From Asterionellopsis glacialis (lineage: Eukaryota > Bacillariophyta > Plagiogrammaphyceae > Rhaphoneidales > Asterionellopsidaceae), in NCBI GenBank assembly GCA_014885115.2, contig WKLE02003723.1, positions 1 to 23,940 on the forward strand: 23,940 bases of DNA, in the 5' to 3' direction. Below, piece after piece: positions 1 to 8,000 of the stretch. The notes beneath the pieces were generated by a model. It made no database searches and was not told the DNA's origin. It saw only the letters and a list, made by a program, of their open reading frames with translations. How positions within the stretch are numbered: position 1 is the stretch's first letter; every line of letters begins with the position of its first letter. The position numbers and the translations under genes are program-made.

Positions 1-70
1 CAGATTTGGGGGGGGGGTTCTTGCTAATATTAGCTCAGGATGGAAGGACAGAAGAAAATTAGCAAAAAAA

Positions 71-511
71 TTAACGGAAAATTAGAAGACTGACAGAACG
101 GGTCTTAATACTGTCTGTCTGTATCTTTTCTAGCTTTTCCAGACAACCCCCCAAATCCTTTTTTTCGAACCCCCGAATGTTCATGATTTTCCATGGCATT
201 GGAATGTTCGGCATGTTGCTAACCGTCCATCGGTCCTGTGGGCTCGTACATATATTTTGCATACTGATCTCTGTCGCCAACCAAATGCAATTTTTGACCC
301 TTGATCTTACAGAGATCGCAGGTATACCTTGTATAATATATAGCTTAGGGTGCTTGTCTTCACGAAGAATCTTTTGTCCTGCAGATTTCTGTTCCTTCTT
401 CCGTCGGATTTGGTTTCTTGCGCGCTTCCAGCAGAAAGGTTCAACGTGTCTTGTCTCTCTTATCCTGTTGCTACAGCACAGGTATAACACAGATACAGTA
501 GATATCTTCAT
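71..511 (-). CDS. Uncertain ORF at left edge, possible unrecognised gene
   Basis: A 146-codon ORF starts at an ATG (511-509) only 73 bp from the MPC start and runs divergently from it. The predicted protein is very basic in the middle (an RRKKEQK block) and matches no family I recognise. A second reading frame on the same strand, about 219-327, encodes a protein-like stretch with a Cys-x2-Cys pair (CDLCKIKGQK) and could be an exon with an acceptor at 328-329. I could not connect the two frames with a believable intron. Either a gene with other exons beyond the window edge or a chance ORF is possible. Confidence 0.22.
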   Translation of the reverse strand: MKISTVSVLYLCCSNRIRETRHVEPFCWKRARNQIRRKKEQKSAGQKILREDKHPKLYIIQGIPAISVRSRVKNCIWLATEISMQNICTSPQDRWTVSNMPNIPMPWKIMNIRGFEKKDLGGCLEKLEKIQTDSIKTRSVSLLIFR

Positions 512-584
512 CGGATCGTAAAAGCAAGCTTGAGCTTTTCATCGATATCCCTATTTTGTAGAATCGGTCGTGTTGGGAAAAAAT
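512..584. promoter_or_regulatory. Short upstream region of the MPC gene
   Basis: These 73 bp separate the fused carrier ATG from the uncertain minus-strand ORF. An A-rich run directly precedes the ATG. I see no clear TATA box. If the minus-strand ORF is real, this is a compact bidirectional promoter. Confidence 0.3.
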
Positions 585-1554
585 ATGTTTTGTCATAAAG
601 TTGCTCGTGCTTCTGTGACACGTTCACGTGTGGTTGTTCGTCGTTGGATGACCAGTGATGCTGGAAAGAAGGAAGCTGCCGAAACTGCAGTCAAGGAAGC
701 CACAGAAGCTGCTGAGAAGAAGAAAACAGGATGGTGGCATTCAGCTGAGTTTTGGGGTGGTATGGGTGCTCTTGCAGGATGGGGTATGAGTGGATCTGCT
801 ATTTATGATGCTACTGTACAAGGACCTGAGATTATTTCTTTAAATATGACAGGTGTATTGATTGTGTATTCAACACTCTTTGCTCGTTGGGTGAGTTTCT
901 ACGAAAACCGAAACAAAGTTGTATTTCATTAGAGCTAGAAGCCTGGGGATATCTTTCATCCTAAAATGATCTGACTTTTTCTTTTCCTTTGCCCATGCTG
1001 TATCCATTTTGGATTTTCTTGTTCACTACTCCATAAAGGCTTACATTGTGAAACCTCAAAATCTTTTATTGGCAAGTTGTCACATAACTAATGTAGCAGC
1101 ACAGTTGAATCAACTTCGTCGTGCTTTGGAGTTTAAAAAGGCCAATGGTCAAGAAGAGGAAGTGAACCAAATGGCAAAGGAAGCTGCTATGGCGGGTGCT
1201 GTCGGTGCTGGGTTGATTTTAGCTGGACCTACCATGCAAGCTGCCTTGACGAGTTCCAACCTTGGAATTGTTTCAACTGTTGCTGCCGCCGATGCTGGTC
1301 CATTTACTGTGCACTTTTGGGCACCCATGTCAAAATGGATGATTTCTGGTGCAAGTTTTCTTGATTTGAATAGACCAACTGATAAAATCAGTTTGGCGCA
1401 ATACACAGCACTTACCTTGACTGGATTTTTCTTCTCAAGGTACTCACTCCTTGTTGTACCCGTCAACTACACTCTTTGCAGTGTCAATGTTGCACTCTTT
1501 GGAAGTTCAGCTTGGCATCTTGGAAGAAAGATTAAGGCAGATTACATTGATTAG
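585..1554 (+). CDS. Fused mitochondrial pyruvate carrier (MPC1-MPC2 in one polypeptide)
   Basis: Two exons, 585-890 and 1039-1554, flank a 148-bp intron (donor GTGAGT at 891, acceptor AAG at 1036-1038, phase 0). The product is 273 residues. Residues 1-24 look like a mitochondrial presequence: basic, with RRWMTS near a likely cleavage site. Residues 25-50 are Ala/Lys/Glu-rich. Residues about 53-136 are an MPC1 domain: FWG..GALAGWGMS, PEIIS.NMT, YS.LFARWAYIVKPQN, then CHITN.AAQ. Residues about 189-268 are an MPC2 domain: GPFTVHFWAPMSKWMISGA, then RP.DKIS.AQ, FFSRYSL.V.P.NY, and SVN near the C-terminus. MPC1 and MPC2 normally form a heterodimer in the inner mitochondrial membrane that imports pyruvate; here they are covalently joined. 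Exon 2 alone holds the end of MPC1, the linker and all of MPC2, so the fusion does not depend on the splice. I chose the ATG at 585; upstream in-frame GTG at 570 is unlikely in a eukaryote. Family assignment is from motifs I recognise; the function of the fused form is inferred. Confidence 0.9.
1183..1251 (+). other. Hydrophobic linker segment between MPC1 and MPC2 domains
   Basis: Residues about 151-173 of the fused carrier (from AAMAGAVGAG to MQAAL) form a roughly 22-residue Ala/Gly/Leu/Ile stretch with no charge. They follow an acidic/polar part (about residues 137-150) and precede the MPC2 domain by about 15 residues. The length and composition suit a single membrane helix. Separate MPC1 and MPC2 subunits, as I know them, have no such segment between their domains. 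That it crosses the membrane is inference. Confidence 0.5.
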
Positions 1555-2192
1555 AACAGAATTCCGGAAAGATATTTTGCTTGCTGACTTACTCGATGGT
1601 GATGCCCTACATGTTCTATGCGATGGTTGTTCTTTCAATTTGTATGAGTCATTTTACTTAAAACAAATAGATATTGTTATTACATCGTGGTGACTTTTTT
1701 TTCGTAAGCCTTTGTTGGTCGCGGAATTGAAAATGAATACACTGACCAATAAAATTTGTCAGGCATACTGTATACTTCTTACATAAAAAGCTTAGCTGTG
1801 AAGATTTGGCAGGGTTGAAGTATCAAATTAAGAGCTTTTTAGTTGAAGGCTTTCTCGAATCATGAATACTGTATAAAGGAGACCAAGATATTTTGAAGAA
1901 ATATGAATATAACTCTACTACTAAGTAAAATTAGGCCTGTATCTATCAGACCACAAACAGACTAATGAAGCATCATACTACAAATAAAACAAGGCTTTCA
2001 AAATAGGCAAAAAAAGAAAGTGGAACCGTTCAGTAAACCCCAATAAGTGGGTCTATTTCAATCCCTCAGATGCCGAGTGCTTTTAAAAAAACTCTTTTCT
2101 GCGGGAAGAACGAATCATCTTTCTAAATCATTGAATGAAGAGTCCCAATTTGCTCTATTTTCAAAAGACCATCACATATCTAAAGTTAAGAT
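1555..2192. other. Convergent intergenic region
   Basis: About 640 bp between the stop of the fused MPC gene (+) and the stop of the small zinc-finger gene (-). It is AT-rich and must hold both 3' ends. I see no convincing ORF, RNA gene or repeat; short open stretches on the plus strand are tails of other frames. Confidence 0.6.
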
Positions 2193-2584
2193 TTACAAGA
2201 TCGAACACCATTCACATTCACCAGGTGTGATGGAGTTGAAAGTACTGCAGTTTGCACAACGCCATGAAGTTGCTCTATCAGGCAAATCGTACGGCTGTAT
2301 GATGTGTAGGGTTTCAAAAATCGAGAGAAGGAAATATGAGCATGCATCATTAAAGTAAAGAAAAAAGAAAGAAAGCCACCAACGATAAGAAACAGGACTC
2401 AAACCCCCAGCCATCAGTAGGCATGCAAGATAACGAGGATACGTACAGCATGACACTTCTCACAGTAAAAACGACTGTGACCAGCAGGAACGTCCGATGC
2501 TTGAGGTGCACCAGATCCAGGGGCGGGGACAGCTGATGCAGTCACAGCGATTTCAGGCTCAGATTCTTTATTCTTCTCGTCCAT
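2193..2584 (-). CDS. Small RanBP2-type zinc-finger protein (79 aa, two exons)
   Basis: Exon 1 runs 2584-2447 and exon 2 2294-2193, joined in phase 0 across a 152-bp intron (donor GTACGT at 2446, acceptor ACAG at 2298-2295). The start ATG is in context AACAATGG. Residues 1-36 are acidic then Ala/Pro-rich (likely disordered). Residues 37-46 hold a first pair, FYCEKC. Exon 2 encodes WRCANC, then Asn three residues on, then CEWC, matching the RanBP2/NZF finger W-x-C-x2-C-x3-N-x6-C-x2-C exactly. The protein ends three residues after the finger. RanBP2-type fingers bind ubiquitin or single-stranded RNA in known proteins; which applies here cannot be told. The first pair plus the finger also faintly recalls the N-terminal zinc finger of RNF115/RNF126-type E3 ligases, but there is no RING. 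The two exons fit together in frame with good splice sites, which is why I believe the gene. Confidence 0.72.
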
Positions 2585-2706
2585 TGTTGTTGTGTGTGTC
2601 GGTTTCTGTCTTCGGTTATGTTTGTCTTGGTCTTGTTTCTGTTCTGTTTCTTATGATGACAGCGTGGGATTCCAGGAATCAAAAAAGTACCAGGTAATCT
2701 TTTAGA

Positions 2707-2780
2707 GTACCAGTAAATACCGGTACATGGTACAATATGAACGTAGGACCCAACTCTGGTACCTGTTACCCGGTGCGGTA
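2707..2780. repeat. GGTAC/GGTACC-rich motif cluster
   Basis: Several copies or near-copies of GTAC, CCGGTAC, GGTAC and GGTACC occur within 74 bp. A similar motif, CTGGTACCGGGTAC, lies at 3051-3064, and a looser pair lies at 23781-23820. The repetition is visible; its origin is not. Confidence 0.4.
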
Positions 2781-3347
2781 TTCCCACTGAAGAGATCGTA
2801 AAAGTCCGACCAGTCTATAGTCTCTAGAGAGGGTCCCGCCTGGCAACTCGCGAATAGAAATAACGTGTGTTTTCTCAACGTCAAATTACTGCAGGTACAG
2901 GGAAATGGTGTTCGCAAGATACTGACCGTGACTCCCGCAGTGGGATGCATCAGCTAGAGAGAGACCCTAACACAAAACAAAACATGAGGAAGACAGCAGA
3001 CGGAACAGAATTAGATTAGAGAAAAGGTTAATCAACCATTTCTCACATACCTGGTACCGGGTACAAAAAGTCATCATGACGTCTGTCCTGAATTCTCAGA
3101 ATGAATTCAAACATAAAGGGTTGGATTGTCTGGGGGTGGATGGTCCATTAAAGCCTCTACTCTCTAGTAGAGAGAGTCTTCTGTAGACTAGAGCAAGACA
3201 AATTCATACAGAATTGAGAGATGTTCAGAAACCATACCAGTGGTGAGTGAGCAAGACGTCTCATCACTTACTTTGTGACTTATTAATAAATGTAGACATC
3301 ATGCATTTTCACGATTGAATATTTCAATTTCTTAAAATCTTGAACAT

Positions 3348-3369
3348 TTTCGAATTTCGAAATTCGAAA
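3348..3369. repeat. Perfect 22-bp palindrome
   Basis: The 22 bases centred between 3358 and 3359 read the same on both strands and consist of three TTCGAA-like blocks. An outer inverted pair, CACGATT (3310-3316) and AATCGTG (3377-3383), flanks it at nearly symmetric distance, so a larger cruciform or hairpin is possible. It lies about 180 bp upstream of the 121-aa gene start. Confidence 0.65.
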
Positions 3370-3490
3370 GTCTCAAAATCGTGTCTCTGGTCGGTTACAG
3401 ATTAGAGAGCGCCACGGACAAGAGAAACATGTCGGTTACAGCGTGTTAGCTTGATTTGCATGGTTTGCATCACAATTGGTAATTCTTTTT

Positions 3491-3550
3491 AACATCATCA
3501 TCATCAACAACAACATCATCATCAACAACAACACATCACTACTTTAAACA
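3491..3550 (+). promoter_or_regulatory. CAT/CAA triplet-rich leader of the 121-aa gene
   Basis: About 50 bases before the ATG at 3551 are runs of CAT and CAA triplets ending in AAACAATGG. The stretch lacks G and should be unstructured in RNA, consistent with a 5' untranslated leader that allows efficient scanning. The zinc-finger gene leader on the other strand is also CAA-rich. Confidence 0.5.
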
Positions 3551-3916
3551 ATGGTCTTTTTTATGAACTCCGCTGTTAACAAGATTAGCAGCATGACAAA
3601 TTTTGTCAAGCGTGCCATTGGATTCGATAGCGGTGTCGCTGAAGTATCTTCCGATGTTGCTCCTAGCGTCGACCGTCGAGTTCGATATGCTGTCCCCGAA
3701 ATTCCTGCTTTCCGGCATCGGGTTCGTCTGGTTCGATTCGATCTTGATAAGAATACCACTAAGGAGTTCACTCCTGATCCTCGCATCAACTTCAAAAAAG
3801 TCCTACTTAACTCGATGGGTTCTGTCCTTGTCGACGAATTCAATCGGTTAACTTTGGTCACAAGAACTGTCCGTCGTTCAGCTCGCATCGCTCAAAAAGC
3901 TGTTCGAATGGCTTAA
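3551..3916 (+). CDS. Unrecognised 121-aa basic protein, intronless
   Basis: An ATG in strong context (AACAATGG) opens a 121-codon frame that ends at TAA 3914-3916. I do not recognise the family. The N-terminus (about residues 1-24) is hydrophobic/basic and could form an amphipathic helix. Residues about 40-75 are rich in Arg and Val with the pattern RRVRYAVPEIPAFRHRVRLV. The last 25 residues are strongly basic (RTVRRSARIAQKAVRMA). There is no long membrane segment, zinc site or catalytic motif. Codon use is regular and rich in GTC, CGT and AAG, as in an expressed gene. The antisense 114-codon frame at 3544-3888 is a shadow. A nucleic-acid-binding or organelle role would fit the charge but is a guess. 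Confidence 0.65.
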   Translation: MVFFMNSAVNKISSMTNFVKRAIGFDSGVAEVSSDVAPSVDRRVRYAVPEIPAFRHRVRLVRFDLDKNTTKEFTPDPRINFKKVLLNSMGSVLVDEFNRLTLVTRTVRRSARIAQKAVRMA

Positions 3917-4795
3917 ATTCGTTTTATACAACTTTTTATTTTTTTGCTTCATGAACAGTTCCAACAAGAGGGGAGGGAGTACTATATGATCATCTCGCGT
4001 ATTGCTTACAGAAAGTTCAGCTTTTATAGCTTGGTGTTTGTGGTTCACCTGAAGAAACGGCCCACGAGAGGGAGCTTTACAAGGTTGATCATACTCTCTC
4101 TGTCTCTGTTGGACTGGGATTGTCGTAATGCACTACTACCTTTTTACCACACTGCTACTAGATGGAGAAATATACATATCATTTACAATACTGCTACCTG
4201 ACGGAGAAATATACATATCATTGGTCGATTTATTCATTTACAATACTGCTACCTGACGGAGAAATGTACATATCATTGGTCGATTTTTTAGATAGAACTG
4301 AATTATTCATTGGAGTACACTACTATATTCGTGATTCAATCGTTTTTATTTATTTTTAATATGCTTTCTTTGCGTTACGAACAGTTTGAGTTTGAGTTTT
4401 TGCTTTTCGATGATGATGATGACGATTATTGAGAGGGTAAAGGTTGTACGCTTCCTTCGTTTCGGAGGTTACCATGGTGGTCTATCTGCAATCACTGTTG
4501 ACCAGAAAGTGCATCAATAACAAATAATGCTTTGAGCGTAATCTGCCTTTTCAAAAGGTCGTAGAGTCAACCCGTCACGGTGACAATTTATCACGACGAA
4601 TATACGTTGCATGTTCGATATCACCAACTTCTACGTCATTGCCAATATTCCCTATTTGAAGTCTTGATAACACCTTCTTTACACATCACAGAAACCCTTG
4701 CATGTAGTGCCTTCCATGTTGTTTCTTAATAGCCACTTCAAATAGCTTTCGCCCTTCTTCATATTCTGATTTTTGGTCGTCCTGTCCTTTCGCTC
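3917..4795. other. Convergent intergenic region with tandem repeat
   Basis: About 880 bp between the 121-aa gene stop (+) and the VPS13 stop (-). It holds the tandem repeat at 4151-4286, a short GAT run near 4410-4425, and, on the minus strand directly after the VPS13 stop, a protein-like but stop-broken reading frame (about 4799-4560). No complete gene is supported. Confidence 0.5.
4151..4286. repeat. 55-bp tandem repeat, about 2.5 copies
   Basis: Three units begin with ACTGCTAC at 4151, 4190 and 4245. Units two and three are spaced 55 bp apart and differ at one base over the 42 bases of the third, partial unit. Unit one is 39 bp and lacks 16 internal bases present in unit two; it also carries a few substitutions. 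The array ends about 4286. It lies in the 3' flank of the 121-aa gene. Confidence 0.8.
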
Positions 4796-4799
4796 TCAT
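4560..4799 (-). pseudogene. Protein-like, stop-broken stretch after the VPS13 stop
   Basis: In the frame shifted by one from the VPS13 end, an ATG at 4799 overlaps the VPS13 TGA (ATGA). It opens 37 codons with coding-like composition (DDQKSEYEEGRKLFEVAIKK), ends at TGA 4688-4686, then continues in the same frame for about 40 more codons (VKKVLSRLQIGNIG, then EVGDIEHATYIRRDKLS) to another TGA. I recognise no family. It may be a decayed exon or gene fragment, a frameshifted VPS13 tail, or chance. Confidence 0.2.
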
Positions 4800-5007
4800 G
4801 TCTCATTTGCTACAACCTGCGTCCCATGCTTCAACTGTGCACACAAATCCTCGGCAAAAGCCTTTTCCTTGCAACTGATTACTTCAATATCGTTGCCATT
4901 CTTTCTTGGGGTATTCAAAAAGATCAGAAGTCCCCACTCAACACCTAATCCATCCAGTCCAGGTATTTGACGCACTTCGATGTCTTTTATATGGCGGAAT
5001 TTCAACA
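4796..5007 (-). other. Last exon: C-terminal PH-like segment of VPS13
   Basis: Exon 7 ends with ALLSVKRMLLVDADGQELL and exon 8 continues LKFRHIKDIEV, GVEWGLLIF and CKEKAFAEDLCAQL to a TGA at 4798-4796. Strand, strand and final helix order fits the PH-like domain that ends VPS13 proteins. The 110-bp intron has a good donor (GTAAGT) and a pyrimidine-rich acceptor (TTTAG). Confidence 0.75.
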
Positions 5008-8000
5008 CTAAACAATAAGGGGGGAAATTGGCGAGCATGGCAATGTATTTTGGTCAGACTGGAATGAAGTCAAAGTCCAATGGGTTGACCAAAACCGTTG
5101 TCAAGATTCAAACTTACGTAATAATTCCTGGCCATCTGCATCTACTAGGAGCATCCGCTTAACGCTCAACAAAGCTACTCGTTCACCCATATCACAATGG
5201 CTTAAATAGAATTCGCCTGCTAGGCGGGTTCGCATCATGAGAGCAGATGCAACCGCATCAGCCAACTGATATGGCTGCACCACTCGATCACGACCATAAA
5301 GGGGTCGTTGAGGTCGAAGTTGTTGGTGTCGATGGACACCTCTACGACGTTGTGGAGTGCCCGCGCCACCTTCGACGCTTCCTTTCACACCAATCATTAC
5401 ATCTGTTGCAGCATCAGATATACCAATCACAGGTTTTACTAGCAATCCAAGCAAGCCCTTTCCGATGCCCTTTGCAAAGCCTTCTACACCCTTCTTTTCC
5501 GCGCCTCGTATTGGTGCTTGCACTACACCAGTGACTCCCTCGACAACACCTTGGACTAGCTTTGCTACAGCACTTTCCACGCCACCTGTAAATGTAGCCG
5601 AAAATTCCCCATCTCCTCGTAAGGTAGAGCCTTGGTCGCGCCGTTGTGCGTAACGTCTGTCTAGAGTCAACACAGCCATATTCTTGGAAAAAGTCTCTGT
5701 CAAAAGAGACGCAGAATCCGCTATCCCTCCAACAGTATGTCGCGCCAAAGATCCTGTTCCACGAGCAACACCATCTACCACAAAGAAGGGATCCAGCTCT
5801 TCGACACTTCTTTTTAGACCCTTGACGGGTTCATTAACAAAATCACTGTGTGTAGGAGCAAAAGAAAACAAGATTCCGTTGTTAATAATTTTAAAGGTGA
5901 AAGATGAAAACAATCATTGCTTAGACCTACCTCACGCCGTCTCCAAGCCCACGAATCAAACCTAATGGATTTCCGAACGCCGAAAGAGAACCGAGAAGGG
6001 CAGGCAAATTGCTCCGGATTGACTGGAAGTAATGGGCTGCCAAAAATGTGGACAACTGCGAGCCTGTGGAAAAGTGGTTGCGCAGAGAAACCCCAGAGAA
6101 ATTAAGCGATGCAGCATCACATCGCAAAAGTGCATCTACAATCATACTTTTGAATACTCCACGGAATACTGCCAGGACAGTTCTGTTTTTTCCACCTACA
6201 GTAACGCCAAGAACGTTACTTCCATTCGCCCCAATAAGGATGTCGCCCTTTCGAACGGCGGTGTGAATTGCAGCTGTTTCGCCACCTTCCAAAGATGCCT
6301 GAGCTGGCGTCAACGCCCTAGATGGGGCAACAGACAAATTCACATTGCATGGAAGAATTGTGAATCCTTCGAAATAGAATTTTCTGCTGCTAGAAGAAGT
6401 CGAGCTTGAGGCAACAGATGATTCGAAGATAGGAAACATTATTTTTTTCTTTCCATCCAAAACTGTAGCAACAGCCGCAGCTTCGTTCGAGACGGTGTTC
6501 AAATGCGAGGCGTGAGCCTTGACACCCATCAGGAAGCGATGAAATCGGACTATTGATGCAAGGTCCACGGCAATCGCGAGATTTCTTGGGGATACCGTAA
6601 CAGATCGAAGGCACTAGGATCAACAAGAGACAGAGGAGAGAATGTTTGGTAAGTATCTCAGAAACTTAGAGTGCGCAAAGTGTCGAGTGAAACAGATTAC
6701 ATACCAGAATGCCCGATTTATGTTTTGGGGCGAAGTTTAGACCAATCATCAAAAGTGGAGCAGTTTCTTCGGTAAGTTTGGCTTCCTTATCGGGTTCTGA
6801 AGGGTTCTGGTGCGCAAAATCGGGGCACACGGCGACTGGAAATGGAGCGCTAGGTACGTGATTATCAATCTGAAGCCAACCAATTGAAACGAGACCGGAT
6901 GCCGTTTTGGTTCCCAGAGAGTCCCACTTTGCCAGCGCACTCACGTTCTTAAACGACATGACAGCGATTTCTGATGGAGATGAATCTACCAGGCTAAGAA
7001 TGATCGATCGAAAAGAAGTATGAAAGGAAAAAATTTGGCCCATTTCATGATCGATATTTGGTGAAGTGTGAGATCCCGTGCTAGATAGGCCTGAGCGAGT
7101 AAAAGCTTGACGTTTTGCGTCTTCTTCGCTTGGTAAACCGACTGATTCTAACAAGGATACTGCTTCCTTCGCGGCTATCACGATCTGCTTCTTCCTGTCT
7201 TTACTGCCGTTCTTTTTTGAAAATGCTGGATCTGTGGTCGCCAAAGATTCTGCTCCATCCAAAGGAAAGTCGTTACCAATCCCGTCACTGAAAGCACCTC
7301 CGAAGACATTGTTCGAGGTGTCCTTTCGCATTAGCCTAAAGAGCAATTAGACGTGTGAGAGCACTTTTACTGGAAATTCAATATGGAACAACATACAAAA
7401 ATTCATTGCACTTACTGAAATCTAAGAACCTTGGTGGGTCCATCTGTCGTGACAACCCCTAGCACTCGAACACCATATAGCCGTCTCCGCGTGGTTGCGG
7501 TAAGGGTGGAAGTAAGCTTTGATGGATTCAGCCTGATTACTTCCCGCACATCAGTAAGACCGACCACTTTTGTTGACTCGATGCCCTCTCGACTTGAGAG
7601 CGGGGAGAGTGCGACACGAGCGCGGACCAACTCTGCCATAGAAGCTGCTCTCCTTCCAGCATATTTACCTTGGCGAAAAGGCACATCCAATGCAAAGGAA
7701 ATACAATCCATTGACCGAACTAAGTCACCGTCCACTTCTGCATAATCGTGGTCAGCCCAGCTGTCCTTACTTTGTGAATCCTCAGAATTTGTCTCAAAAA
7801 TTTTTGTCCGAAAGTGGTCTGCATTCGCTATTGGATTCGCTAGGACTCCATCTTGTGCCACCCATATTGGGAAGGGAGTCATATTTTCGATCCGGAACAG
7901 GGACCCGTCTCCTTTTGAATCTTCCTCTTGCAATGAAATGTTTATACCAGTCCCTCCTGTTCCGGGACGAATTTCTACATGAGAACGAAGAGCTCTTAGC

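Larger units (their letters stand above)
2585..3550. promoter_or_regulatory. Divergent upstream region of the zinc-finger and 121-aa genes
   Basis: This 966-bp gap must hold the promoters of two genes pointing away from each other. I find no credible coding sequence. It contains GGTAC-type motifs (2707-2780 and 3049-3064), CTCTAGAG-type inverted repeats near 2821-2830 and 3157-3178, a perfect 22-bp palindrome at 3348-3369, a repeated 11-mer near 3390 and 3431, and a CAT/CAA leader before 3551. No TATA box stands out. Confidence 0.5.

Noticed and set aside
891..932. Read-through of the MPC exon 1 frame to a stop, making a separate short MPC1-like protein
   Set aside because: The read-through loses the second half of the MPC1 domain, which resumes exactly at 1039 after a GTGAGT donor and an AG acceptor in phase 0.
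1149..1466. 105-codon minus-strand ORF
   Set aside because: Antisense shadow of the MPC2-containing exon; no family features.
2047..2358. 103-codon plus-strand ORF
   Set aside because: Begins with GTG, overlaps the zinc-finger exon on the other strand and shows no family pattern.
3544..3888. 114-codon minus-strand ORF opposite the 121-aa gene
   Set aside because: Shadow frame; the plus strand has the better start context, leader and stop.
3944..4359. Plus-strand ORFs after the 121-aa gene
   Set aside because: Partly made of the 55-bp tandem repeat and low-complexity sequence; no independent coding evidence.
5247..5965. Plus-strand ORFs of about 95 codons opposite the VPS13 3' exons
   Set aside because: Antisense to the conserved ATG-C region; shadows.
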